From positions 1-64,000 of the forward strand of contig DASSKC010000060.1 of the NCBI GenBank assembly GCA_035690885.1: 64,000 nt of DNA, written 5' to 3'. Shown here in pieces: positions 41,800 to 50,761 of this stretch. A program made the position numbers and the translations under genes. Source of the stretch: Oleiagrimonas sp035690885 (lineage in GTDB: Bacteria > Pseudomonadota > Gammaproteobacteria > Xanthomonadales > Rhodanobacteraceae). A model generated the notes under the pieces. That model was not told where the DNA came from and did no database searches. It saw only the letters and a list, made by a program, of their open reading frames with translations. Numbering within the stretch: the first letter of the stretch is position 1; every line of letters starts with the position of its first letter.

Positions 41800-44700
41800 T
41801 CACGACCGGCCTGCGTGGCCGGTCTGACCGACGGCGTCATGAAGACGGACGGTCTTGCCGGTGCCGTGCGCGGCTCCGTTGCTCAACTGTTGGTACAGTT
41901 GTTTTGCTGCCTGTTGTTCGGGGAACTGGACATCCGTGTGTTGCAGCGCCGCGAGCGTCGCGTGCGCACCGGCGCGGTCGCCCGACCGAGCCTGCGCCAC
42001 GGCCAGGTGGTACTGAATGGTCGGTGCATCGGGCTCGGCCTTGGCCGCTTTCTCGAGAATCGGCAGAGCGGCCTTGTACTGCTTGGCGGCGATCAACGCC
42101 CAACCGTAGGTGTCGGCAATACCGGGAGATTGCGGTGCCAGGTCATGCGCGCGTTTGGCCAATGCCACCGCTTTGTCGTTGTGTTGTCCGGTGTATATCC
42201 AGGCGAGGTTGTTGAGGGCCGACACATTGGACGGATAGGCATCGAGGATTTTTTCGTACTGGTCGGCAGCCAGCGGCTGTTGCGCGTGGGCAAGGTAATA
42301 CTGGGCCAGCAACATGCGTGCGGCCATGTCGTCGGCATGCTTGGTCAGCCACTCGCGAAGACCCGCCTCCGGCTGCTTTGCAGCGCCGGCACGCAGGGCC
42401 AGAAAACGCCGGATCACCAGCGGTCGGCTGTACTTCGCGCTCAACGCCCGCTGATACGCTGTCGCAGCCTTGTCGTAGGACTTGCTGCTCATGTACAGAT
42501 CGCCCTCCAACGCATAACCGGCCGCCTTGGTGGCAGCTTGCCGTTGCAGCGTATGCGTCAGCGCCAACGCGCCCGGAAGATCGTGATCGTGCAATTTCAT
42601 GAATGCCAGCATCGCGACGGCCTTTACCTGTCCGGGATCCGCCTTGATGGCCCTTTCGAGGTTGTGTTGCGCCGCCTCGGTGTCCTTGAGCAGAACCTGT
42701 GCACGGGCAAGATTGATGCGATACAGGGATGCGTCAGGGGCAAGCTTCACGGCTTGCTGAAGTGGCTTCAGCGCCTTTTGATGATGGCCGGCATTGAGCT
42801 CGGCCGCGCCAAGGGCATTGAGTGCGGCCGCGTTGCCGGGCTCCGCGTCGACCAGATTCCGCGCCGTATCGGCGGCCTGGTCGAATTGGCCCATCCGGCT
42901 GTACAGCACGATCAGCCGGACATACGCACCGGTGAACCCGGGAGCGACGGCGATCGCTTGCTGGAACCGCTCAATGGCGTGCGCACGGTCGTGTTGCAGT
43001 TCGGCCAGCCTGCCGAGCGCGACCATTGCCACCGCGTTCTGCGGAGACTGTTTCAGCACTGACTTGTAGCGGTCCGTGGCGTCCTTGTAGTGATGCTCCA
43101 GCACATCCAGACTGCCCAGGTTGAGCAGCGCCGTGACGTTGTCGGGATCGAGCTCATGGGCCTTGAGGTACTGACTGCGTGCCTTGTCGTGCTTGCCTCC
43201 GGCTATCAGCGCGGTGCCGTAAAGCAGGTGCGCGGCGCTGTCGTCGGGATGGGCGATGGCGTAATCGGCCGCGGTCTCGACCGCCTTGTCGACATGCTTG
43301 TCGAGCACGTAAGCCTTGACCAGCAGGGTGGTGCGTTGGACCCCGGTGGCATCGTCATCTGCAGGCATGGCCTTGAGCAGGTCGATGGCTTTGGTTGCAT
43401 TTCCGCTTGCAATCGCCTTGTTGACCTCGGCAAAACGCGGGTCTTGCGGTGGCGTCAGCGATGCCATCTGTTGCATGCGACGGCTTGCGCTGGAGGCGGC
43501 GGTGGCAGGCGTCGACTCGCCCGGAGTCTGGGCGGCTGCCCTTTGCAGCAATGCCAGCAGTTCGGCGTCCGACGGCTGACCGGATACCAGGGATCGCAAT
43601 GTCTTCAGCGCCTGTCCGGAGCGTCCCTGGCGATAAAACGTCAGCGCCAGCAATTTGCGCGCGCTGCGATTTTTCGGGGCCATTCCGATGACGTTGCTGA
43701 CGTACATTTGCGCCTGGCCATAATTGCCTTTGGCGTAGTTGACCGCACCCATCAACAGCTGGGCATGCACGTTGTCCGGGCTGGCCCTGAGCACCAGCTG
43801 CAGCTGCGAAACCGCATCGTCGAGATGACCTTGCTTGTACAGCACCACGGCGTGCAGATAGTGCGGTTGCGGTTGCTGCGGGGCCATCTTTTCCAGCGTG
43901 CCGATGTTGGTCAGTGCCTTGTCGAACTGTCCCTGTTGCGCTTGCACGCGTGCCAGTTTCAATCGCGCCATGAAGCGGTCTTGCGGCAACCAGTCGTGGC
44001 CGGTACTTTGCAGTGCTTTCTGGTAAGCCTTCTCGGCGGCTTTCAGGTTTCCGTTTGCGAACGCCGCGTCGGCTTTGCCTGTCCAGGCTTCCGGATTGTC
44101 CGGTCCCGCCGCCAACGCGCGTTGCACGTACTGGCCAACGGCCGTCGTGTGACGGGCGTTGGCTGCCAGCCTGGCCATTCCGATCAGCGCACGCACATTG
44201 TCGGAATCAAGCTGCAATGCGGCTTGGTAAGCCAGTCGGGCTTTTCCGGGTTTGCTCAAACCGCGATACGCATCGCCACGCAACACCTTGACACGCGCCT
44301 GCAGATCGGGCGCGAATGATGTATCCGCGGGCAGGGTTTCAAGCAATTTCTTGAATTGGCCGGACACCCGCAAGGCTTCCCCGGTGGGTATGACCCAACG
44401 CTCGGTCGCGACGCCGTAGGCCTTGGCCTGCTGCAAATCGTGCAGGGCGTCTTTCGGGTTGCCGAGCATCAATGACGCCTTGCCGAGCAGCAGCCAGGCA
44501 TCCCCGTTTTTTTTATCCTTCTGCAGGACTTTCTTGGCCTGGATATAGGCCGAGCGGTACTCCCCCTCGGCCTGGTACTTGTTGCCGCTTGCCAGGCTGC
44601 CGTGACCGCCGGCCAGGCCGCAGCCAGTCAGCAACATGCCGATGCCGAGCGCCATCAGCAGGTGACGCATCATCTGGAATTTCGGTTTGATCGTGTACAT
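41800..44700 (-). CDS. prsT: PEP-CTERM system TPR-repeat lipoprotein PrsT
   Basis: A 966-residue lipoprotein built almost entirely of tetratricopeptide repeats. The signal peptide ends in LLTGC (lipidated Cys27); then about 20 TPR-like helical pairs follow, with repeat signatures such as NPEAWTGKADAAFANGNLKA and NVSALNNLAWIYTGQHNDKA. Length and architecture match the exosortase-linked family TIGR02917 (PrsT), thought to act in export or assembly of PEP-CTERM proteins or polysaccharide at the outer membrane. The start at 44700 has AAGGAAGG upstream. It follows prsR by 38 bases, completing a wecB-prsK-prsR-prsT operon. Confidence 0.93.
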   Translation of the reverse strand: MYTIKPKFQMMRHLLMALGIGMLLTGCGLAGGHGSLASGNKYQAEGEYRSAYIQAKKVLQKDKKNGDAWLLLGKASLMLGNPKDALHDLQQAKAYGVATERWVIPTGEALRVSGQFKKLLETLPADTSFAPDLQARVKVLRGDAYRGLSKPGKARLAYQAALQLDSDNVRALIGMARLAANARHTTAVGQYVQRALAAGPDNPEAWTGKADAAFANGNLKAAEKAYQKALQSTGHDWLPQDRFMARLKLARVQAQQGQFDKALTNIGTLEKMAPQQPQPHYLHAVVLYKQGHLDDAVSQLQLVLRASPDNVHAQLLMGAVNYAKGNYGQAQMYVSNVIGMAPKNRSARKLLALTFYRQGRSGQALKTLRSLVSGQPSDAELLALLQRAAAQTPGESTPATAASSASRRMQQMASLTPPQDPRFAEVNKAIASGNATKAIDLLKAMPADDDATGVQRTTLLVKAYVLDKHVDKAVETAADYAIAHPDDSAAHLLYGTALIAGGKHDKARSQYLKAHELDPDNVTALLNLGSLDVLEHHYKDATDRYKSVLKQSPQNAVAMVALGRLAELQHDRAHAIERFQQAIAVAPGFTGAYVRLIVLYSRMGQFDQAADTARNLVDAEPGNAAALNALGAAELNAGHHQKALKPLQQAVKLAPDASLYRINLARAQVLLKDTEAAQHNLERAIKADPGQVKAVAMLAFMKLHDHDLPGALALTHTLQRQAATKAAGYALEGDLYMSSKSYDKAATAYQRALSAKYSRPLVIRRFLALRAGAAKQPEAGLREWLTKHADDMAARMLLAQYYLAHAQQPLAADQYEKILDAYPSNVSALNNLAWIYTGQHNDKAVALAKRAHDLAPQSPGIADTYGWALIAAKQYKAALPILEKAAKAEPDAPTIQYHLAVAQARSGDRAGAHATLAALQHTDVQFPEQQAAKQLYQQLSNGAAHGTGKTVRLHDAVGQTGHAGRS

Positions 44701-44738
44701 ATGCCCTTCCTTACGCGCCGACAGCGCGTCGTCCGACC

Positions 44739-46103
44739 TCAGTCAGAATCGTTCGGCTTTTTCAGCTCGTGCTTTTCCATCAGGTCGTAGAGCGTGGGCC
44801 GGCTGATGCCAAGCAGCTCCGCGACCCGTGACAGGTTTCCGCCGGCCTTGGTCAACGCGCGTTGGATGGTCCGCGTTTCGGCCGCGTTGCGTATCTCGCG
44901 CAGGCTCAAGGTGCCTTCCTCGACGGCGCCGTTCAGGTGCAATGCGTCAGCATCGATACGCTTGCCATCGGCCATGATGACGGCGCCGTTGACGATGTTC
45001 TCCAGCTCGCGCACATTGCCCGGCCACGGGTGCGCCTCGATGGCCTTGATTGCCCTGGAAGTGAACTTCAGCGCCGCGCGTCCGTGGTGGCTGGCCGCCC
45101 GCTCCAGGAAAAATTGCGCCAGTGGCACCACGTCGCCCGCACGTTCACGCAATGGCGGCAGGTGGATGGCCACTTCGCCGAGGCGGTAAAACAGGTCCTC
45201 GCGAAACTTGCCTTCGCCGATGCGAGCCCTGAGGTTCTGGTGTGTGGCGCCGATGATGCGCACGTCCACCGGAATGGTCTGGCGTCCGCCGATGCGTTCG
45301 ATGACCCGCTCCTCGAAAAAACGCAGCAACTTGGCTTGCAACGCGATCGGCATGTCGCCTACTTCGTCCAGCAGCAAGGTGCCACCCGAAGCCAGCTCGA
45401 TCTTGCCCTTGGTCTGCTTGTGGGCACCCGTGTAGGCGCCTTTTTCGTGACCGAACAGTTCGGCTTCGAGCAGGTTCTCGGGAATGGCGGCGCAGTTGAT
45501 CGCCACGAACGGACCTTCGTGGCGTGTGCTCATGCGATGCAGGGCGCGCGCAAACAATTCCTTGCCGGTTCCGGTTTCGCCAAGCAGGAGCACGGTGGCG
45601 TTGGTGGGACTGACCTTTTCGACCAGGCGGAAGGCTTCGAGCATCGGCTGGCTGCTGCCGATGATGCCTTCGAGCGACGGCGTCGACTGATCGCGCAGTC
45701 GGCGATTCTCCGCTTCCAGTTCGTGCACGCGAAAGGCGCGATCCACGATCAGGCGCAGCACGTCCAGGTCCAGTGGTTTGGAGCAAAAATCGTACGCGCC
45801 ATGGCCGATGGCCTTGACCGCGTTGTCGCGATCGCCGTTGCCGGTGACGACGATGATCTTGGTGTGCGGCGCTTGTTCCAGGATTCCCGTGATGGCGGCA
45901 AATCCCTCGTCGGTACCCGATGCGTCCGGTGGCAAACCAAGGTCCTGCAACACCACCGCCGGTTGATGTTCCTGCATTTGCTGGAGTGCCGATGGGCGGT
46001 CGCCTGCGACGATGACGGTGTAATCCTCGAAGCTCCAGCGCAATTGGCTCTGCAGGCCGGTATCGTCTTCGACCACCAGCAGGCAATCGGAGGGCTTGCT
46101 CAT
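44739..46103 (-). CDS. prsR: PEP-CTERM system sigma-54 response regulator PrsR
   Basis: A 454-residue NtrC-family activator. The receiver domain (1-120) has the acidic pair in VVEDDTG and phospho-acceptor Asp54; the AAA+ domain (about 145-380) has Walker A LLGETGTGKELFAR, the sigma-54-contacting GAFTGA loop as GAYTGA in HEKGAYTGAHKQ, and Walker B LLLDEVGDMP; the C-terminal Fis-type helix-turn-helix is LSRVAELLGISRPTLYDLM. It matches the exosortase-associated family TIGR02915. Its ATG overlaps the prsK stop (ATGA). The two PEP-CTERM genes on either side of this operon have sigma-54 promoters, which this protein most likely activates. Confidence 0.95.
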   Translation of the reverse strand: MSKPSDCLLVVEDDTGLQSQLRWSFEDYTVIVAGDRPSALQQMQEHQPAVVLQDLGLPPDASGTDEGFAAITGILEQAPHTKIIVVTGNGDRDNAVKAIGHGAYDFCSKPLDLDVLRLIVDRAFRVHELEAENRRLRDQSTPSLEGIIGSSQPMLEAFRLVEKVSPTNATVLLLGETGTGKELFARALHRMSTRHEGPFVAINCAAIPENLLEAELFGHEKGAYTGAHKQTKGKIELASGGTLLLDEVGDMPIALQAKLLRFFEERVIERIGGRQTIPVDVRIIGATHQNLRARIGEGKFREDLFYRLGEVAIHLPPLRERAGDVVPLAQFFLERAASHHGRAALKFTSRAIKAIEAHPWPGNVRELENIVNGAVIMADGKRIDADALHLNGAVEEGTLSLREIRNAAETRTIQRALTKAGGNLSRVAELLGISRPTLYDLMEKHELKKPNDSD

Positions 46104-48169
46104 GAGATTGCCCTCAGTTTGTCGGTCCCGAGGGCGCCCTCGTTCGGTTCGGCCAGCGGCAGTTCAATGGTGAACACGGTGCCACGGCCCGGTTTGCTGT
46201 CCACGCTCAGGGCACCGCCCAACCGATGCACGTATTCGCGCGCCTGGTAGGCACCGATACCCATGCCGCGGCTTGCCTTGGTGGTGAAAAACGGCTTGAA
46301 CAGCCGCTCGCGAATGAACGCATCGTCCATGCCTTGTCCATCATCTTCGATCTTCAATACCGCCACTCCCGATGTCTGTTCGAGCTTCACCATCACGCAT
46401 CCCCGCGCTGTCGCCGCATCCTGTGCATTGCGGATCAGATGCTCGAGCGCCGCGGCCAATTGTTCGGCATCGGCGTGCGTCCACATCTCGTCGTCGGGCG
46501 GCTGGTAGCGGGGTGCGGGTGATTGTCCCCGGCACTGTTCGAGCGCCTTGTCGATCACGGTGGCGATGCGCACGCGGCCATTCACGGCCGGCGTCGAGCC
46601 TCCGCGCAGTTGATCGAGCAGCCGGTTGATGCGTCGTACCGAGTTGTCGACCGTGGCCAGCATGTCATCCACGAATGCCGGGTTGTGCTTGTGTCGCGCC
46701 GCGTTTTGCAGCAGCAGCGATTGCTGGGCTGCGACGTTCTTGAGGTCGTGCATGAGAAACGCCGTGAGCCGGTTGAAGCCCTCGAACTGGCGCGCCACGG
46801 CCAGTTCCCGCGCGTTGGCGGCTTGTGCCAGCGTGCCGGCTACCTGGCTGCCGGCGGTGCGCAGCAGGGCGATGTCCTCCCAGTCGATGCGACGGCGTGC
46901 GCGTGCATGGGCCAGCAACACCAGGCCGACCAGTTGATCTTCCAGGATCATTGGAACGAGCAACCAGGCGTTCGGCAATTCGGTCAGGTTGGCGGATGCC
47001 CGCAGCTTTTCGTCGTGTTCAGGCGGTGCATCGCACAGGTCGTAAATCCAGTGACGCTCACGCATGAACTCGAATGTCGGCTCGGTGGCGGCAAGCTCCA
47101 TGCCGGTCGGCATCGGCATGTTCCAACTGGCTTCGGGCACGAAGTTTCCCGTGTGGCTGCGCGAGAACAGTATGCCTCCCGGACTGTCCATGGTTTGCGC
47201 CATCGCACGCACGGCGCGCACCGACAGATCGGTGTCGCTGTCGCTGGCCGCGAGTGTGGCGGTCAGATGCAGCCACTGTTCACGGTAGTCATGGCGGAGG
47301 CTGAAGAAGTTCCTGTGCAGGAACACTTTCAAGCGCGAGCGCGACTGACCGGAGCTGGCCACCATCAACACGACCAGCAGCGCAAAGAAGATCAGCGCGA
47401 TCTCCGCCACCCGACCCCAGTCGCCGCCGTACAACCGCACGTAATAGCCTCCCACCGCAATCGCGATGAGATAGCAGGCGATCACCAGCAGGCTGGTGGA
47501 ATAGAACACCACGCGCCGCGACACCCCCACGTTCAATGACCACTTGCGGTTGCGCGCGGCCGCGACCAGCAACAATGGCGCCAGCAACGCATTGACGAAG
47601 CCGCGCGCTGCCCACGTGCTGGCGCTGAACTCGTGGTAAAGAATCGCGTAGGAGTACAGGAAGATGTCGTAGGCGAACAAGCCGACCAGGGAGATCAGCA
47701 AGAATTTGAGCGCCCAGCGTTGTTGCGGCTCGGCATTGCGCAGGATCTGTTCCAGGTACACCACGCCGATCAATGCGAGCAGCAACATGCCGACCAGTGG
47801 AATGCCGATGTCGAATGCCAGCCCGGCTGCGGGCAATACGCAGTACAGCGCAAGCAGTATCCAAAGCGCCTGCGTGGCGGCGCGGAACCCGCGCAGCAGT
47901 CTGGACATGGGCCAGGCGCCGAACAGGGCGCTCAGGAATGCGAGCCAGGCGCCATAGCGCAACACCTCGGCCAGCAAGACCCAGTTCATGGCCAGCGATC
48001 CTTGCCACTGGGCGTACGCCATCAACAGCCCCCACAGCGTCGATACCGTGGTGGCCAGGATCAGCAGCGCACCCATTCGCTGTCCGCGCCAGCTCAGCGC
48101 CAACAATACGGTCGCCACCAGAAACATGGTGGATGCGGCGAGATAACTGCCGATGACAATGTCGTTCAT
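46100..48169 (-). CDS. prsK: PEP-CTERM system sensor histidine kinase PrsK
   Basis: A 689-residue membrane kinase. About eight membrane helices fill residues 1-290, followed by a GAF-like domain (about 310-455), the phospho-acceptor helix FLMHDLKNVAAQQ with His474, and the ATPase boxes HLIRNAQDAA, EDDGQGMDD and SRGMGIGAYQAREYV. This architecture is the exosortase-linked family TIGR02916 (PrsK). The start at 48169 (MNDIVIGSYLAAS) is preferred; a GTG 21 bases upstream is possible. It is coupled to prsR by ATGA and follows wecB by 30 bases. The signal sensed is unknown. Confidence 0.94.
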   Translation of the reverse strand: MNDIVIGSYLAASTMFLVATVLLALSWRGQRMGALLILATTVSTLWGLLMAYAQWQGSLAMNWVLLAEVLRYGAWLAFLSALFGAWPMSRLLRGFRAATQALWILLALYCVLPAAGLAFDIGIPLVGMLLLALIGVVYLEQILRNAEPQQRWALKFLLISLVGLFAYDIFLYSYAILYHEFSASTWAARGFVNALLAPLLLVAAARNRKWSLNVGVSRRVVFYSTSLLVIACYLIAIAVGGYYVRLYGGDWGRVAEIALIFFALLVVLMVASSGQSRSRLKVFLHRNFFSLRHDYREQWLHLTATLAASDSDTDLSVRAVRAMAQTMDSPGGILFSRSHTGNFVPEASWNMPMPTGMELAATEPTFEFMRERHWIYDLCDAPPEHDEKLRASANLTELPNAWLLVPMILEDQLVGLVLLAHARARRRIDWEDIALLRTAGSQVAGTLAQAANARELAVARQFEGFNRLTAFLMHDLKNVAAQQSLLLQNAARHKHNPAFVDDMLATVDNSVRRINRLLDQLRGGSTPAVNGRVRIATVIDKALEQCRGQSPAPRYQPPDDEMWTHADAEQLAAALEHLIRNAQDAATARGCVMVKLEQTSGVAVLKIEDDGQGMDDAFIRERLFKPFFTTKASRGMGIGAYQAREYVHRLGGALSVDSKPGRGTVFTIELPLAEPNEGALGTDKLRAIS

Positions 48170-48199
48170 GCCTACGTGCCCCCCGGTCACAGCACTGGA

Positions 48200-49426
48200 T
48201 TATAGGCTCTTGGTCGACGCTGCACCGTATCCGGCATTCAGCAATCGTCCGCCGTGCTTGTCTGAGCTGGAAGGTCGTTCACCGGACATGTTGCCGTCCG
48301 CGAGCGTGTCGACGACCTCGAGCGCGGTGCTGCGAAAGCGCCGGCGGATGTCGGCCACCACACGTCCGGCGGTATGCCCGTCCCACAACGCGGGTTTGCG
48401 CCCATGCGGGCCGCGCCCCGACAGCACGGTACCGACGGCCATCTCCAGCTCGTCGGCCTTCACCAGTTGATTGCTGCCTTCGATGAGGGTGATCGGACGC
48501 TCGGTATTGGCGCGCACGGTCAGGCACGGAATATCGAGATAGGTCGTTTCTTCCTGGATGCCGCCGGAGTCCGTGATCACCAGACACGCGTCGCACACCA
48601 AATTCATGAAATCCACGTAGCCCATCGGTTTGGTGACCGTCAGGCCGGGCGTCGTGACGAGCTCGTGCCACAGCCCGAAGTCTTCCAGATTCTTGCGCGT
48701 TCGCGGATGCACCGGGAACACCAGCGGCAGCCGGCGGGCAATGGATTTGAGTTGCCTGACCAGTTCCGTGAGCGGCTTGGGCGTATCGACGTTCGACGGT
48801 CGGTGCAGCGTCACCATCGCGTACTCGAGCTCGTTCAATCCCAGCTCGCGTCGCGCGGGACTTTGCCGGATGCGCGATCGCATCAGTTCATAGGAATCGA
48901 TCATGATGTTGCCGACCCGCGTGACCTTGTCTGCGGCCACGCCCTCGGCGGCAAGGTTCTCGTCGGCATCCGGCGACGGTGTCCACAGGATGTCGGCCAG
49001 CGTGTCGGTCACGATGCGGTTGATCTCTTCGGGCATGTGCCGGTCACCGCTGCGCAGCCCGGCTTCCAGATGCGCGACCTTGATCCACAGTTTGGATGCG
49101 ACCAAGGCGCAGGCGACGGTCGAGTTGACGTCGCCCACGACCACGACCAGATCGGGCCGATCCTTCTGGCAGGCATCTTCGTAAGCCAGCATGACGCCGG
49201 CTGTCTGCGCGGCGTGACTGCCGCTGCCGATGCCCAGATGCAAGTCCGGTCGCGGCAGGCCGAGATCGCGGAAGAACGCGTCCGACATGTTGGTGTCGTA
49301 ATGCTGGCCGGTGTGGACCAGCCGCAGGCGGCACCACGGCTGCCCGTGAAGCGCATGAAACAGGGGCGCGACCTTCATGAAGTTGGGCCGCGCCGCTGCG
49401 ATCAGATCAATCCTTGTCGTTTTCAT
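48200..49426 (-). CDS. wecB: UDP-N-acetylglucosamine 2-epimerase (non-hydrolysing)
   Basis: A 408-residue enzyme interconverting UDP-GlcNAc and UDP-ManNAc for polysaccharide synthesis. Conserved parts are IAAARPNFMKVAPL, VHTGQHYDTNMSD, VVVGDVNSTVACALVA, AHLEAGLRSGDRHMPEEINR, VHPRTRKNL and ITDSGGIQEETTYLDIPCLTVR. The last 40-50 residues are a non-conserved polar tail, making it longer than the usual 370-380. The start at 49426 gives 9-base spacing from a G7 run; an ATG two codons upstream (49432) is the alternative. It heads the wecB-prsK-prsR-prsT operon. Confidence 0.93.
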   Translation of the reverse strand: MKTTRIDLIAAARPNFMKVAPLFHALHGQPWCRLRLVHTGQHYDTNMSDAFFRDLGLPRPDLHLGIGSGSHAAQTAGVMLAYEDACQKDRPDLVVVVGDVNSTVACALVASKLWIKVAHLEAGLRSGDRHMPEEINRIVTDTLADILWTPSPDADENLAAEGVAADKVTRVGNIMIDSYELMRSRIRQSPARRELGLNELEYAMVTLHRPSNVDTPKPLTELVRQLKSIARRLPLVFPVHPRTRKNLEDFGLWHELVTTPGLTVTKPMGYVDFMNLVCDACLVITDSGGIQEETTYLDIPCLTVRANTERPITLIEGSNQLVKADELEMAVGTVLSGRGPHGRKPALWDGHTAGRVVADIRRRFRSTALEVVDTLADGNMSGERPSSSDKHGGRLLNAGYGAASTKSL

Positions 49427-49476
49427 GTCCATCTTCCCCCCCCAGGGTTGTACTTGGTGGCTTTCCAAACCGGAAC

Positions 49477-49512
49477 AACGCCGGTCCGCGGTGTGCCGTG
49501 CGGACCGGCGTT
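49477..49512 (-). terminator. Hairpin between the second PEP-CTERM gene and wecB
   Basis: A perfect 13-bp stem (AACGCCGGTCCGC at 49477-49489 with its complement at 49500-49512, 10-base loop) starts 26 bases after the PEP-CTERM stop. No T run follows, so partial read-through into wecB-prsK-prsR-prsT is possible. Confidence 0.65.
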
Positions 49513-49537
49513 GGATCAAGACGTCAGGCTGCGGGTG

Positions 49538-50395
49538 TCAGACGACGTTGTGTGCATCACGACGACGCAGACCCACGATGACGCCGAGCAGCAGCACGCC
49601 GAAGCCGAACATGCCCAGTGCTGCCGGCTCCGGAATCGGGTCGACCGATTCCACGATCACCACGAAGTCGTTGTAGTCCAGGTCCGAGTTGGCCCAGAGC
49701 GTGTCTTCCCATGCCAGCAGGAACTCGTTGGGAAGGAACTTGCCGGCCACGCCGTGGATATTGAGCTTGGTGCTTCCATCACCCGCGTAGGCGACCATGT
49801 GCGGGACACCACCCGGATAAGTGGCGTTGCTGTTCGGGTTCATGCCCGGGACCGAATAGAACGTGCCATCCGGGGTATCCAGGTAATAACCGAACAGGTT
49901 CGTCACACCGAACGTGGCGCTGGTTTGTCCTTGGTAGACACCAGCCGCGTTGTAATTGGTGACCATGTAGTTTCCGCCACCGAGATTGGCCAGCTGCGTG
50001 CTCCACCCGGCAGACGCGCCGCCACCGAACAGTTGCAGGTGATTGCTGGCATTGGTCGGGTCGAAAATGCCGAAGGTGTTCACCGACGCGTTGCCGGCGA
50101 TTTCCAGCACGATCTTGTTTTCACTGTTGCCGGTCGCGCCGATCGACCACCACGAGCTGGGCTGGTACTGGTCGTTGTAGACATCGATGCCGGGGCCGCT
50201 GACCGTGATGCCGTTGAGCTGGTCTTGCAGGCCGGTGCCCGCGCCATCCTGGCCCACCGGCGCGATGCAGATGGGGCCACTTTGGGTCGGGGTGCCGGTT
50301 GCCGGCGCATTCGGGCAAACCGTCGCAAATGCCTGGCCTGCGAACAAGGCGGCAGCGGCGATGCCGGCAAGACTGAGGGACGTGCGCTTGTTCAT
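49538..50395 (-). CDS. PEP-CTERM sorting-domain exported protein with DUF4114-like region
   Basis: A 285-residue exported protein: signal peptide (cleaved near GQAFA), a beta-rich domain, then a segment ending NSDLDYNDFVVIVESV, typical of the DUF4114 family, and the C-terminal sorting signal PIPEP, membrane segment ALGMFGFGVLLLGVIVGL and basic RRRDA. It would be processed by exosortase and probably displayed on the surface or in the exopolysaccharide. The GDGSTKLNIHGVAGKFLPNE and WEDTLWANSDLDYND parts resemble calcium-associated beta domains, by resemblance only. It has a sigma-54 promoter and one or two enhancer-like dyads upstream. Confidence 0.92.
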   Translation of the reverse strand: MNKRTSLSLAGIAAAALFAGQAFATVCPNAPATGTPTQSGPICIAPVGQDGAGTGLQDQLNGITVSGPGIDVYNDQYQPSSWWSIGATGNSENKIVLEIAGNASVNTFGIFDPTNASNHLQLFGGGASAGWSTQLANLGGGNYMVTNYNAAGVYQGQTSATFGVTNLFGYYLDTPDGTFYSVPGMNPNSNATYPGGVPHMVAYAGDGSTKLNIHGVAGKFLPNEFLLAWEDTLWANSDLDYNDFVVIVESVDPIPEPAALGMFGFGVLLLGVIVGLRRRDAHNVV

Positions 50396-50435
50396 GGTTT
50401 TCCTCCGGGATGAACGGGTGGTTCCTCACGTACAA

Positions 50436-50451
50436 AGCAATTCGGATGCCA
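50436..50451 (-). promoter_or_regulatory. Sigma-54 (RpoN) -24/-12 promoter of the second PEP-CTERM gene
   Basis: The minus strand reads TGGCATC-CGAA-TTGCT, matching 10 of 12 defined positions of TGGCACG-N4-TTGC(A/T) with both GG and GC invariant. It lies 41 bases before the start codon, almost the same distance as at the first PEP-CTERM gene. Confidence 0.85.
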
Positions 50452-50514
50452 AGTATCTAACGTACTGTTTTTAATGAACATATTCTCGCGCTCCATCAAT
50501 TGTTTTCCGGGAAG

Positions 50515-50531
50515 TGTAAATAATATCGACA
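50515..50531. promoter_or_regulatory. Candidate PrsR enhancer site (17-bp dyad), site A
   Basis: TGTAAA-TAATA-TCGACA on the plus strand. Its centre is about 74 bases upstream of the -24 element at 50449-50450, within 2 bases of the spacing at the other PEP-CTERM promoter. Confidence 0.65.
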
Positions 50532-50637
50532 GGCCTTCGAGGGCCGATCCGGCATGCCGCTGGCGGTCGGTTCCTTCGAACCCACGCCGGGCGCCATTTG
50601 CAACGCGTCCGACCTCCGGTGCCGAAAAATGCCGATA

Positions 50638-50654
50638 TGTAAAGTATTTCGACA
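50638..50654. promoter_or_regulatory. Candidate PrsR enhancer site (17-bp dyad), site B
   Basis: TGTAAA-GTATT-TCGACA, a third copy of the word, 123 bases from site A. It could be a second enhancer for the PEP-CTERM gene or act on the divergent gene at 50762, whose start is 108 bases away. The 366-base gap around it otherwise holds no gene; a TATAGT -10-like hexamer at 50726-50731 with TTGCGC upstream may be a sigma-70 promoter for the 50762 gene. Confidence 0.55.
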
Positions 50655-50761
50655 CCCTTCCAGGGGCGCGGTTTGGTGCGCGTTGGTGCCGAAAATCGAG
50701 ACACTTGCGCTGTGCCGCGCTGGGGTATAGTCATGCGGCTTGCGCTTGGGAGGGCCAACAC

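Noticed and set aside
50722..50738. GG-N10-GC spacing upstream of the 50762 gene
   Set aside because: Only about 5 of 12 consensus positions match; a sigma-70-type TATAGT fits better.
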